Shown here: positions 36,267-45,930 of the stretch, piece after piece
Position numbering within the stretch: position 1 is the first letter of the stretch
How the letters are laid out: the number at the start of each line of letters is the position of its first letter
Origin: Bacteroidales bacterium UBA3824
GTDB taxonomy: Bacteria > Bacteroidota > Bacteroidia > Bacteroidales > UBA3824
Assembly (NCBI GenBank): GCA_002393195.1
Contig: DGIK01000210.1
Coordinates: forward strand, 32,618-96,617
Direction of reading: 5' to 3'
DNA: 64,000 nt
Notes under the pieces: generated by a model
What the model was told of the DNA's origin: nothing
What the model saw: the letters and a program-made list of their open reading frames with translations, nothing else
The model's database searches: none
Translations under genes and position numbers: made by a program

Positions 36267-38162
36267 ATGAAAATATTTGCGCTGATTGCAATCATAATAT
36301 TCGCCTTCCACAACACCGCGTCCGCTGACAACGAGCAAAATTTTTATACGCTCAACCGCCACAACGGACTTAGCGACAATTGTATTTGGCAGTTGTTGCA
36401 ACTTGGCGACGGACGTATGGTAAGCGTAACGCCTCATTCTGTGGATATATTTGACGGTCAAGGGATTACAACCGTCGAGATAGATACATCGATGTATATG
36501 ACAATTCCGCTTTACAACGGGGCGACGCATATTTTTGCCGACCCCAACCAATTATTGTGGATTAAGCAATGGCGGCATCTCTACTGCATCGACCTTAAAA
36601 CCCTGTCGCAAAGGAAGTTTGACGATTGGGATTCTTACGATTTTTATATTGACGGCAACGGCGAGACGTGGCACTTGAAACCGGGCAAACTCTGCGCCGC
36701 AAACTCTGCAAGGATTCTCGACTTTTCTGATATTGACGGCATTTTGCAAGACGTGGTATCTTCTGACGGTCAAATATTTACATTTTGGGATTCGGGATTG
36801 TTGGCGGTTTTTGATGTTAACGGCAATTTTGCATACCAAACGGCGGCGTACAGCGGCGATTCCATTAGGCTTTACAATCAGACATCTTTGGTGGTCAGCG
36901 GTCCCGACGCCAAACTCTATCAAGTGCGCACGGGCGAGGGCGGTTCTATTTTGATGAGTTTTGATGCTGATACTCATAATTGGCAACAGATATTGTCGGG
37001 CAGTTTTATGATGCACACCCTGACGCTCACTCCGTCAAATTTTATTTACATCACGACTTCCGACGGCTACATAAAAATCGACGCCAAGACCCTTGAACGA
37101 CAGCAATTTAGTACGCTTTTTCTGCCCGACGGCACTGCGCTCACCACTGGCATCAATACAGTCTGCAACGACCGCGAAGGCGGCATTTGGCTCGGCACTT
37201 ACAACAACGGGTTGCTGTATTCGTCGCCACTCAGCGGATTGTTTGACACACAACCGCTTGATATTGAGGTAGAACCAATCCTAACAACAGTTTATATGCA
37301 CGGCCGCCCATTGCAGACCGGCGCGGAGTATGACGGCAGGGTTTTGATGGAATTTGCGCCGCCGTACATCGAAAAACTCGTTTTCAAACATTCCGAAAAT
37401 TCGCCGGCGTTTCAGTTTTCAACAATGAACTACGTAAGACCGAGGGCGACATTTTACCGTTATCGTTTTTCGGGCGGCGACAATCAAGAACATATCATAT
37501 CTGCCGATTCGTCAGGGAATTTCGTCAACGACAAGGGCATTTTTTATTTTCCATTGGTTGCACTTTCGCCCGGAAGTTACACCCTCGAAGTCGCGGCGTC
37601 CACCAATCCCAACAACTGGCAAAACGCCAAAATCAAAACCATCACTTTCATAATAGAATCGCCGTGGTGGCACACCAAAATTGCATATCTGTTTTACGCG
37701 CTGTTGCTCACGGCAGTAGGCGTAGTTATAATCAAAAAAAGACATAAAAAAACGGAAGTGCCGAGCGCGGAAACCGTGCCCGAACCCGAACCAACGGCGC
37801 AGACACCCACAACACAAGAACCAACAACACCCGAACCGTCGGCACAGGAAAAAGAGTTTATGGCGCGGGCTACATCGCTCGTGGAGCAGCATCTTTCTGA
37901 TACTCAATACGGTGTGGAGCAACTCGCCGCCGACCTTTGCATGGAACGCACCGGACTTTACAAAAAACTCACGGCAATGATTCAGCAATCGCCCGTAGCC
38001 TTTATCCGCAGCATCCGCCTCCACCGCGCCGCCGCAATGATTGCCCAAAAAGAATGCAGTATCTCGGAAATTTCAGAGCGCACGGGTTTTGGGTCTGTGA
38101 GTTATTTCAGCAAATGTTTTCAAAAGGAGTTTGGGTGCAAGCCGTCGGAGTATGGAGGGTGA
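36267..38162 (+). CDS. Membrane-bound AraC-type regulator with extracytoplasmic propeller sensor
   Basis: The 631-residue protein resembles a hybrid two-component system stripped of its kinase and receiver. It has a signal/anchor, then a propeller-like sensor (about 25-370, starting with the typical NRHNGLSDNCIWQLLQ) and a Y_Y_Y-like domain (about 370-460). A membrane helix follows (about 470-490), then a Pro/Thr/Glu-rich linker, and a C-terminal AraC DNA-binding domain (about 535-628, ECSISEISERTGFGSVSYFSKCFQKEFGCKPSEY). The ligand signal must pass through the membrane directly to the DNA-binding domain. The ATG at 36267 is preferred to a GTG at 36243. It is divergent from the GH31 gene. Confidence 0.8.
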   Translation: MKIFALIAIIIFAFHNTASADNEQNFYTLNRHNGLSDNCIWQLLQLGDGRMVSVTPHSVDIFDGQGITTVEIDTSMYMTIPLYNGATHIFADPNQLLWIKQWRHLYCIDLKTLSQRKFDDWDSYDFYIDGNGETWHLKPGKLCAANSARILDFSDIDGILQDVVSSDGQIFTFWDSGLLAVFDVNGNFAYQTAAYSGDSIRLYNQTSLVVSGPDAKLYQVRTGEGGSILMSFDADTHNWQQILSGSFMMHTLTLTPSNFIYITTSDGYIKIDAKTLERQQFSTLFLPDGTALTTGINTVCNDREGGIWLGTYNNGLLYSSPLSGLFDTQPLDIEVEPILTTVYMHGRPLQTGAEYDGRVLMEFAPPYIEKLVFKHSENSPAFQFSTMNYVRPRATFYRYRFSGGDNQEHIISADSSGNFVNDKGIFYFPLVALSPGSYTLEVAASTNPNNWQNAKIKTITFIIESPWWHTKIAYLFYALLLTAVGVVIIKKRHKKTEVPSAETVPEPEPTAQTPTTQEPTTPEPSAQEKEFMARATSLVEQHLSDTQYGVEQLAADLCMERTGLYKKLTAMIQQSPVAFIRSIRLHRAAAMIAQKECSISEISERTGFGSVSYFSKCFQKEFGCKPSEYGG

Positions 38163-38187
38163 GTCAATTTTGATTGACATTAATTGG

Positions 38188-38259
38188 TAGCCCTCACGGA
38201 CTACCTTTGGATATGTCGCGCCGTTGGCGCTTGTGGGGGAACGATATTATTTTCCCCAT
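38188..38259. repeat. Cluster of three hairpins after the AraC regulator
   Basis: Three stems follow one another: 38188-38195 with 38200-38207 (one mismatch, TCAC loop), 38220-38224 with 38228-38232 (GCGCC/GGCGC, 3-nt loop), and 38238-38243 with 38254-38259. The last overlaps the end of ubiX and may act as its terminator. The series resembles the hairpin trio at 1539-1593 in form, not in exact sequence. Confidence 0.45.
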
Positions 38260-38795
38260 CGACTTCCTTTGTGTTCCACCCCAACCAAATCCAAAATCCT
38301 AAACACCACCGTATCCACAACTTCCTCAATATTAGAAGGTTTTGAGTAAAACGACGGAGTTGCCGGACAGACGATGCCGCCCGCCAACGTAACGGTTTCC
38401 ATATTGCGGATATGAATGAGGCTGTAAGGCGTTTCGCGGACTACGAGGACGAAGCGGCGGCGTTCTTTCAATGCAACGTCGGCGGCACGTGTTATCAACG
38501 AATCCGATACGCCTCCCGCAATCCGCCCAAGCGTCCCCATCGAACACGGACACACCACCATAGCGTCGCCAAAATTGCTGCCCGATGCAAAGGGCGCGTT
38601 ATAATCATTGTCGGCATACAGCACAGCCTTGCCGCCGAGATTGATGCCGCCAATCTCCTCGCGGCAAATTTCGTCGGCATTGCGCGACATCACGACAGAG
38701 ATTTTGGATATTTTGGGGGATTCATTCAGGTAATCCAACAACCTCTGCGCATAGATGCCGCCGCTCGCCCCTGTTATGGCTAATATTACGTGCAT
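38247..38795 (-). CDS. ubiX: UbiX-family flavin prenyltransferase
   Basis: The 182-residue protein matches UbiX, which joins dimethylallyl phosphate to FMN to make the prenylated flavin used by UbiD-type decarboxylases. The N-terminal AITGASGGIYAQRLLDYL motif binds the FMN phosphate. VVCPCSMGTLGRIAGGVSDSLITRAADVALKERR carries the usual core (quoted in two runs: CPCSMGTLGRIAGG and RAADVALKERR). LVVRETPYSLIHIRNM lies at the substrate site. The length is normal. No ubiD lies in the window. It is 6 bp downstream of dusB and probably shares its transcript. Confidence 0.9.
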   Translation of the reverse strand: MHVILAITGASGGIYAQRLLDYLNESPKISKISVVMSRNADEICREEIGGINLGGKAVLYADNDYNAPFASGSNFGDAMVVCPCSMGTLGRIAGGVSDSLITRAADVALKERRRFVLVVRETPYSLIHIRNMETVTLAGGIVCPATPSFYSKPSNIEEVVDTVVFRILDLVGVEHKGSRWGK

Positions 38796-38801
38796 TTTCG
38801 T

Positions 38802-39791
38802 TTAAAAACCGCCACCGTAGGTGGCTTCTATCTCGTCCAACAACCCGAAAATTTCGTCGGTATCCATTGACGTTACCAACTTCATACGGTAGGTCTTGAA
38901 ATCGGGTAACGCCTTGAAATACTGCGAGTAATGACGGCGCATTTCCAATATGCCACGCTTGTCGCCCTTCCACTCCATAGATTTTGTGAGTTGGAGTTTT
39001 GCAAGGCGGACGCGCTCGTGTACGTCGGGTTCGGACGGCAGAACGCCGGTTTCCAAATATTCTTTCGTTGTCTTAAAAATCCACGGACAGCCCACCGCCG
39101 CGCGACCTATCATTATTGCATCGATGCCGTAACTGTCTATCATCTGTTTGGCTTTCTGCGGCGAATCGACATCGCCGTTGCCAATGATTGGAATGTGCAT
39201 ACGCGGATTGTTTTTCACTTCACCAATGAGCGTCCAATCTGCCTCGCCTTTGTACAATTGCATTCTCGTGCGGCCGTGAATGGCAAGAGCCTGTATGCCT
39301 GTATCTTGCAGACGCTCGGCAAGTGGGACGATTATCTTGGAATTGTCGTCCCAGCCAAGGCGTGTTTTCACGGTTACGGGGATTTCGGGGACGGCCTCCA
39401 CCACACGGCGGGCAATCTCCACCATAAGGTCGGGCGTTTGCAAAAGTCCCGCGCCGTCGCCACGGGTTGCAATTTTTTTCACGGGGCAACCACAATTGAT
39501 GTCGATGATGTCGGGCTTCATTTCCGCCGCCATACGCGCCGCCTCCACCATGTGGTCGGGGTCGTGCCCATAAATCTGAATGCCAACGGGACGCTCGTAG
39601 TCCTCGATGTGCATCTTCTTGACTGTCTTGTCGATATTGCGGATGAGAGCCTCGCTCGCAATAAACTCCGTGTACATCAAATCCGCGCCGTATTGCTTGC
39701 ATATATACCTGAAAGACACGTCGGTGACGTCCTCCATCGGGGCAAGTATCAGCGGGTAATGTGGTATCTCTATGTTTCCTATCTTGAACAT
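38802..39791 (-). CDS. dusB: tRNA-dihydrouridine synthase, DusB type
   Basis: The 329-residue flavoenzyme reduces uridine to dihydrouridine in tRNA. It has the N-terminal LAPMEDVTDVSFRYIC motif, MYTEFIASEALIR, and the signature NCGCPVKKIATRGDGAGLL containing the catalytic Cys. VTVKTRLGWDD and IMIGRAAVGCPWIF complete the barrel and FMN site. The length is standard. It is a core gene and helps mark this stretch as chromosomal. Confidence 0.92.
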   Translation of the reverse strand: MFKIGNIEIPHYPLILAPMEDVTDVSFRYICKQYGADLMYTEFIASEALIRNIDKTVKKMHIEDYERPVGIQIYGHDPDHMVEAARMAAEMKPDIIDINCGCPVKKIATRGDGAGLLQTPDLMVEIARRVVEAVPEIPVTVKTRLGWDDNSKIIVPLAERLQDTGIQALAIHGRTRMQLYKGEADWTLIGEVKNNPRMHIPIIGNGDVDSPQKAKQMIDSYGIDAIMIGRAAVGCPWIFKTTKEYLETGVLPSEPDVHERVRLAKLQLTKSMEWKGDKRGILEMRRHYSQYFKALPDFKTYRMKLVTSMDTDEIFGLLDEIEATYGGGF

Positions 39792-39826
39792 ATCTTGAAA
39801 ATTTTGCGCAAAGTAACAAACTTTTT

Positions 39827-39857
39827 TTTGAAATGAAAAATCAAAGACTTAACTTTG
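39827..39857 (+). promoter_or_regulatory. Full Bacteroidota promoter of the MscS gene
   Basis: TTTG at 39827-39830, a 19-nt spacer, and TAACTTTG at 39850-39857 give an exact consensus, 36 nt before the ATG. Confidence 0.7.
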
Positions 39858-39893
39858 CACCAAATTAGCAAACCAAACAAGAGTTAGACAAAA

Positions 39894-41573
39894 ATGACAG
39901 ACTTTTTGATAGAAATATTCAGCGAAATGTCGGATTACCTGATGGCGACATTCAGGGATTGGGGCTGGGACCCCGATACGGCAAAGCTCTTCAACAACAT
40001 CATCAACTTCATCTTAATCGGCTGCGTAAGTGCGTTGAGTTGGGTGATTGCCAAGTTTATCATCATCAGGATTGTACACGAGATAGTTACGAGAACTGTC
40101 AACAAGTACGACGACCTCCTCGTTACCCACAAGGTGGTGGAGCCGCTCAGCCAGATTTTTCCGGCTGCATACATCTACTACCTGATACAGTTTGCAGTGA
40201 GCGACCCCGAATGGGTGGACCGCATCAGGAGCCTGTGCTACTCATGGAATGTTTTCTCATTGATAATCATACTGTTCCGCGCCATTGATGCCGTTCATGA
40301 CATACTCTCCGACATCCTCATGCAAAAGGGTCGCAAGACCAACATCCGTGGCTACGTGCAAGTAGCCAAGATAATCATCGGCCTCTTTGGCGGCTTCGGT
40401 ATCATTTCAATTCTCATCGGTCAAAACCCGCTCTCGCTCTTCGGCGGTCTCGCCGGCATCTCGGCGTTATTGATGTTGGTGTTCAAGGATTCAATATCGG
40501 GCTTCGTGGCGAGCATACAGCTCACCTCGCTCGACATGGTGAAAATGAACGACTGGATTACAATGGCGGGACGCAACATCGAGGGCAACGTTGTAGAAAT
40601 CACGCTCAATACCATCAAGGTGAGAAACTTCGACAATTCTGTGGTAACAGTCCCGACTGCCAACCTGATGATGGAATCGTTCATCAATTGGAGCAACATG
40701 CAGGACATGGAGGCTCGACGCATCAAGCGCACAATCATGATAGATGCCAATTCGGTGTCCATCGCCTCTCAGGAACTCATCAACCGCGCCAAAAACATCC
40801 CAATTATGACCGAATACGTGGAACAGCGCGTCCAAGAAACCGCCGACCACAACGACAATCTCCAGGTATTTGGCAAGCAGGCGATTACCAACCTCGAACT
40901 ATTCCGCAAGTACATCGAATTTTATATCCGCGCCAACTTCCAGGTATTCAAGAAGTTTAAACCCAAGACTATCACCATCACAAGTGAAGAAAAACCAGTC
41001 GCCAAGGAAGAAGGCATCGCAGCATTGGTGGCATCTGTTACCACCGCCAAAAACGACAAGACCGCCACTCTCGGAAAATCCTCCAAAACCTACACTCTCG
41101 AAGTATATCCCGTGGACGACAAGGAAGATTTCATCAAACTGTTTGGCGAAGGGGCTGTGGAGTACCTCAAGGATTTCAAGGGGCACACCATCATCAAAGA
41201 CATCGACAAATTCACCAAAGACTTCAAGGACGACCTCGTGGTGGACAAGAAGGACAAGAAGGTGTACTATCCCGTCAAGCGCACAAAGGCCATCACCTAC
41301 ATCAACAACAAATTGAAACCGACGGAGGTAAAGACCCGCATAATCATCAAGGACGGCACTTTCGTAGAAAACGGACATTTGATGGTGCGACAAATGCAAC
41401 AAACATCCACCGGCATTCCTCTCGAGGTGTATTGCTTCACCAAAATCACCGAATGGGCAAGTTTTGAGAAGATACAGTCGGCATTCTTCGAGCATCTCTT
41501 TGCGGTCATCAAAGAATTTGGACTCAGGACATACCAGCTGAGCCGCGACGAGGTGAGGGAAGCCGGCATGTAA
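39894..41573 (+). CDS. MscS-family mechanosensitive channel
   Basis: The 559-residue protein has several N-terminal membrane helices, including about 38-62 and 155-185. The pore helix and the start of the beta domain are recognisable as LFGGLAGISALLMLVFKDS then LTSLDMVKMNDWITM. The size, the long N-terminal part and the NWSNMQDMEARRIKRTI stretch resemble E. coli YbdG-type channels more than MscS itself. A segment rich in Lys at about 365-440 interrupts the C-terminal domain and is probably a flexible insert. It releases solutes when membrane tension rises. Confidence 0.88.
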   Translation: MTDFLIEIFSEMSDYLMATFRDWGWDPDTAKLFNNIINFILIGCVSALSWVIAKFIIIRIVHEIVTRTVNKYDDLLVTHKVVEPLSQIFPAAYIYYLIQFAVSDPEWVDRIRSLCYSWNVFSLIIILFRAIDAVHDILSDILMQKGRKTNIRGYVQVAKIIIGLFGGFGIISILIGQNPLSLFGGLAGISALLMLVFKDSISGFVASIQLTSLDMVKMNDWITMAGRNIEGNVVEITLNTIKVRNFDNSVVTVPTANLMMESFINWSNMQDMEARRIKRTIMIDANSVSIASQELINRAKNIPIMTEYVEQRVQETADHNDNLQVFGKQAITNLELFRKYIEFYIRANFQVFKKFKPKTITITSEEKPVAKEEGIAALVASVTTAKNDKTATLGKSSKTYTLEVYPVDDKEDFIKLFGEGAVEYLKDFKGHTIIKDIDKFTKDFKDDLVVDKKDKKVYYPVKRTKAITYINNKLKPTEVKTRIIIKDGTFVENGHLMVRQMQQTSTGIPLEVYCFTKITEWASFEKIQSAFFEHLFAVIKEFGLRTYQLSRDEVREAGM

Positions 41574-41621
41574 AATTTTCATCAATTTTGCTACCGACTT
41601 TCTTATATCCGCCAAAATTTG

Positions 41622-41629
41622 TATTTTTG
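41622..41629 (+). promoter_or_regulatory. -7 promoter box of the large lipoprotein gene
   Basis: TATTTTTG fits TAnnTTTG and lies 37 nt before the chosen ATG at 41667; it also overlaps the extra N-terminal codons of the longer frame. Confidence 0.4.
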
Positions 41630-41666
41630 CAACTTGGAAAACGTGCATAAGTACGTGCAAAAAAAT

Positions 41667-44408
41667 ATGATCAAGGTTACAAGGATACTAATATTGATGC
41701 TGATAGTATTGGCGGGTTCGTGCGAAGACGAGGTAGAAGTAGATTATGGCATACTCCTCGCCGTGCCGAGCGACGCCGGAGCCATCGTCAAGGCGTCCGA
41801 CTTGTGCGAAATGTGCACCGTCCTGTCCGAAAATTCGCAGATATGGGCGCAGCTCAGCAAGTTCCCAAGGCTCCAAAACGCCGCCCAAGCCATCACCACA
41901 TTAGACACAATAGCAAGAAACCACAATTCGATACGGTCTATGCTGAAAGGCAAGAGCGCGATGGTCTCTTTCCTAAGGGAGGGACAAGGCAATACGTGCG
42001 CACTCTTCGGCGTCAAATTGGCAACGCCAGACTACAACACGCTGATGAGTTTCATCGACAATTACGTACACGGACTTGGATTGAAGATAAACAAAGACAC
42101 ATACAACAAGACCCCCATCTACGCAATAGTAAACCCTAAAAAAAACGGCGCCATAGTATTCTTCGCCACCTACACCCACGGATTTTTTTTGGCGAGCACA
42201 TCGAAGCTCACATTGGAGCAAGGCATGAGGGACATCCACAGCCGCTCTACCAACATGCACGAAGACCAATCGCTCAAAAAACTCCTCTCCACTGCCGGCA
42301 CCAACGTTACTGCTGTGCTCATTTTCAATTACAAGAAACTGAGCGAAATGTTTGCAAACGACTTCAATAGAAACGCTCTCAACACCATCGCCAGCCACTC
42401 CAACTGGTCGGTACTCGACATCTCGGTAGAGAAACAGACCGCCACCTGCGCCGGCTACACCGATTGCAGCAAATCGTCGCAAACACTCGGCATCATCAAG
42501 TCGCAACAGCCCGTGCCAAATGCTTGCCACGAGTATCTGCCGTCTAAGACCACCTCATTCGTCTCTCTCGGCATCAGCGACATGCACACTTTTGAAAACG
42601 AATACAAAAATCACCTCCACGCGGCAGGTAAACACTCCGACTTCGAAACCAACAACGAGTACATCCGCAAAACATACGGCATCAATTTCGCCGACTTTCT
42701 ATACACCAACATCAAAGGCCGAATCACCGAATTTTCATGCACTTACAGTCTCGCGGGCAGGGCAAACGACCACTACATCATAGCCGAGCTACACGACGCC
42801 GGCAATTTTGAAAAACAGATGGCTTCACTCTGCAAAAAATACCGACAGCACGACAAAATCGCCGACAAGGACGGCGTAGTGCGCATCAACACTTCCAAAG
42901 GAAACTCATACACCATTTACAAATTTCCAATCAAGCACACTTTCAATTCATACTTTGGCAAGATATTCAACGCAGAATCAGAATACATGATGATATACAA
43001 CGACTTGGCTGTATTTGGCAAGTCGGCTAACTCGCTATACGAATACGCCAACAGCATCGACAACGGCAAGACCCTCGACAACAACTCCACTTACAAAACA
43101 TTCTCCGAATACGTTGGCGAAAAAAGCAACCTATATTACTACATAGACATCGCTTATTCGAAAAACGACATCTGCAAAATTCTCTCTCAAGACAACGCCG
43201 ACGACATCTCGAAAAATTTTGCAAAACTCCACAACATACGCTCTCTCGCATTGCAATTCAGCTACAACAAGCAGAAAGACAATTTCTACACCAACGCCGC
43301 CCTCATGTACAGCGCATACACAGAAGCCGAGAGATACATCTCGTGGATCGCCCAGACCGACACCACAATACGTGGCAAGCCTCAGATTGTGAGCCGCCAC
43401 TACACCGACGAAAAAGACATCATCGTACAAGACGAAACATTCAAGCTGTACCTTTTTGACAAGACGGGCAAACGCGAATTTTGCAAACTCATTGGCGAGC
43501 CCATCACAAGCCAGATATACCAGATAGACATATACGGCAACGGCAAAAAACAATACGTATTTGCCACCGAGCATTTCCTACACGCCATAGACCGCAACGG
43601 CAACTACCTCAACAACTTCCCCATAACGCTGCCAGCAAAAGTGGCTACGGAGATTTCTGTATTCGACTACGACGGCACACGCGACTACCGCATTTTTGTG
43701 CCGTGTACCGACCGTTGCCTGTACGTATATACAAAGGAAGGTGTGCCGCTCGACACTTGGACGCCACTGCGCACCAACGAACCGTTGGTAACACCAGTGC
43801 AATTTTTCCGCATAGAAGACAACGACTACCTCATATTCGCCGACAATCTCAAGACATACATCGTAAACCGGCGCGGCGAAGTGCGCATCAACGTCACCAA
43901 CAGCTTCACAAAATCCCGCAACTCGCTATTCTACCTCGAGGCGGGCGAAGGCATCGAAACGAGGTTTGTAACGACCAATTCGGCGGGCGAAATCAAGTAC
44001 ATATACACCGACGGCTCTTGCAAATCCAAGACATTCAAGAATTTCTCTGCCAACCATCATTTTGTGCTCAAAGACATAGACGGCAACGGCTCCAACGAAT
44101 ACATATTCACCGACCAAGAATCGCTCCACGTATTCCGCGCCGACGGCTCCGAAGCGTTCTATTACGGCTTTGACGACAAGGTGGGCAAACCCAGCATATT
44201 CCAATTTTCGCGCAACGACGTCAGGATAGGCGTCACATGCAGGGCGCAGGGACAGATGTTCCTCTTTGACAACAAAGGCAAGCTGTGCAGCGGATTCCCA
44301 TTGCAAGGCACCACCGACTATTCAATCTCCAAACTTGACAAAGACACCAAATTCAGCCTCCTCGCCGGCAACGCCGACAATTATCTGTACAACTACTTGA
44401 TACAATAA
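41667..44408 (+). CDS. Large DUF3352-like lipoprotein with C-terminal propeller
   Basis: The 913-residue lipoprotein has a lipid Cys near residue 18 (LAGSC). The N-terminal 500 residues or so look like DUF3352, a family of unknown role, with VPSDAGAIVKASDL at the start and a second copy-like region around 290-560. The C-terminal third is a propeller of repeated (D/N)-x-(D/N)-G units (DIYGNGKKQYVFATEHFLHAID, FDYDGTRDYRIFV, DIDGNGSNEYIFTDQ), similar to FG-GAP or quinoprotein-type repeats. It is probably at the inner face of the outer membrane or in the periplasm. A strong bidirectional terminator follows. Confidence 0.65.
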   Translation: MIKVTRILILMLIVLAGSCEDEVEVDYGILLAVPSDAGAIVKASDLCEMCTVLSENSQIWAQLSKFPRLQNAAQAITTLDTIARNHNSIRSMLKGKSAMVSFLREGQGNTCALFGVKLATPDYNTLMSFIDNYVHGLGLKINKDTYNKTPIYAIVNPKKNGAIVFFATYTHGFFLASTSKLTLEQGMRDIHSRSTNMHEDQSLKKLLSTAGTNVTAVLIFNYKKLSEMFANDFNRNALNTIASHSNWSVLDISVEKQTATCAGYTDCSKSSQTLGIIKSQQPVPNACHEYLPSKTTSFVSLGISDMHTFENEYKNHLHAAGKHSDFETNNEYIRKTYGINFADFLYTNIKGRITEFSCTYSLAGRANDHYIIAELHDAGNFEKQMASLCKKYRQHDKIADKDGVVRINTSKGNSYTIYKFPIKHTFNSYFGKIFNAESEYMMIYNDLAVFGKSANSLYEYANSIDNGKTLDNNSTYKTFSEYVGEKSNLYYYIDIAYSKNDICKILSQDNADDISKNFAKLHNIRSLALQFSYNKQKDNFYTNAALMYSAYTEAERYISWIAQTDTTIRGKPQIVSRHYTDEKDIIVQDETFKLYLFDKTGKREFCKLIGEPITSQIYQIDIYGNGKKQYVFATEHFLHAIDRNGNYLNNFPITLPAKVATEISVFDYDGTRDYRIFVPCTDRCLYVYTKEGVPLDTWTPLRTNEPLVTPVQFFRIEDNDYLIFADNLKTYIVNRRGEVRINVTNSFTKSRNSLFYLEAGEGIETRFVTTNSAGEIKYIYTDGSCKSKTFKNFSANHHFVLKDIDGNGSNEYIFTDQESLHVFRADGSEAFYYGFDDKVGKPSIFQFSRNDVRIGVTCRAQGQMFLFDNKGKLCSGFPLQGTTDYSISKLDKDTKFSLLAGNADNYLYNYLIQ

Positions 44409-44431
44409 ACATATATTCCCCAAAAAAAATA

Positions 44432-44466
44432 AAGCCGCTTCGGATAAAGAATCCAAAGCGGCTTTA
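44432..44466. terminator. Bidirectional rho-independent terminator
   Basis: A 10-bp perfect stem (44432-44441 with 44457-44466, core AAAGCCGCTT) with an inner GGAT/ATCC extension lies between two convergent genes. It has A-runs before it and T-rich sequence after it. Confidence 0.88.
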
Positions 44467-44552
44467 ATCATTATTTGAGAATTATCCGCCAATAATTGCA
44501 TTTCCATAATTTCTTGGCGGAGAATTGTGCTTCTTAGAACAACGTGGTAACG

Positions 44553-45930
44553 TTACTTGGAAATTTTCATACTTACCACAGTAACATTAGCCCAATTAGC
44601 ACCCTTGATTGCGTGGAGATGCGCATAACCCTTGTCCGCAACAATCTTTGCGAGATCGATGGTATATGTTTTTGTACCGTCGCCATTGTCAACTACAGTC
44701 TCGTATGCGGCGGTTTGGTCGGCATCATTAGGAATTGCAATCAAGTGGTCAGGAGCCTGACCTTCTGCAACGTCACGGTTGAGCATGAAACGAGGTTCGC
44801 CCTCGGACGCAACTACTACCAGTGTTTTGTAAGCAGAAAGATCAATGTAGTTGTTCACACTGGGATCACCATAAGGCTGACCAGTAGACTCTCCAACAAC
44901 CAATTCGCAAGCAGCAGCTTCTACGATTTCGCCATTTACCCAATCTGTCCAAGAGCTGAATCCATCAGTGGTGAGATCACGCTCGCTCTTCTCCCAAACG
45001 GCGTATAGCGTAGCAGCAGCATCTGCTGTGAACGAGGCAACAACTTCGCCACCTTTCTCTGTCGCCCAGCCAGTCAAGATGTAGCCAGGTCTGGTGGGAG
45101 TCAAAGAAGTAAGGTCAACTGCTTTTCCCTTCTCTACTTGAACAGCAGTCTTCACACCTTCTTCCACTGTGCCACCCTCAAGTTCGAAGGTGATCTTTAC
45201 CTTTGCAACGCCTACTGCAGCGGAACCGACGTCCTTGGTAACTTTCATGCTATTAACTGTAACATTAGCCCAGTTAGCACCCTTGATTGCGTGGAGATGT
45301 GCATAGCCCTTTTCATCAACAATCTTTGCGAGATCGACGGTGTATGTTTTTGTACCGTCGCCATTGTCAACTACTGTCTCGTATGCGGCAGTTTGGTCGG
45401 GATCATTAGGAATTGCAATCAAGTGCTCCGGAGCCTGACCTTCTGCGACGTCACGGTTGAGCATAAAACGAGGTTCACCCTCGGATACTACCAATACCAG
45501 CGACTTGTAGGCAGAAAGATCTATGTAGTTGTTCACACTGCCATCACCATAAGGCAGACCAGTAGACTCGCCAACAACCAAATCGCAATGGGCCGCTTCC
45601 TTGATTTCGCCATTTACCCAATCCGTCCATACGCTGAATCCGTCGCCAGTGAGATCCCATTCATTCTGCTCCCAAACGGCGTAGAGCGTAGCAGCGGCGG
45701 TTGCCGTGAACTCGGTAATCACTTCACCACCTTTCTCTGTTGCCCAGCCCTTGAATGCAAAGCCGCTCTTTGTAGGTGCCATTGACGCAAGGTCAACATC
45801 ATCATCCTTCTCTACTTCGATAGTGGTCTTTACACCATCAGCTACTCTGCCGCCATCGAGGTCAAATGTGATTTGTATGTTGGTGTTATCTGCCGCCGGA
45901 TCCTTCCAAATAGCGTAAAGGGTCTGGTCG
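44553..45930. repeat. 678-bp in-frame tandem duplication
   Basis: The DNA repeats with an offset of 678 bp (226 codons): the GTAACATTAG tract at 44581 recurs at 45259 and the following several hundred bases remain nearly identical. The copies lie wholly inside the lipoprotein gene and are in frame. The high identity suggests recent duplication or ongoing recombination between the copies. Confidence 0.8.
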
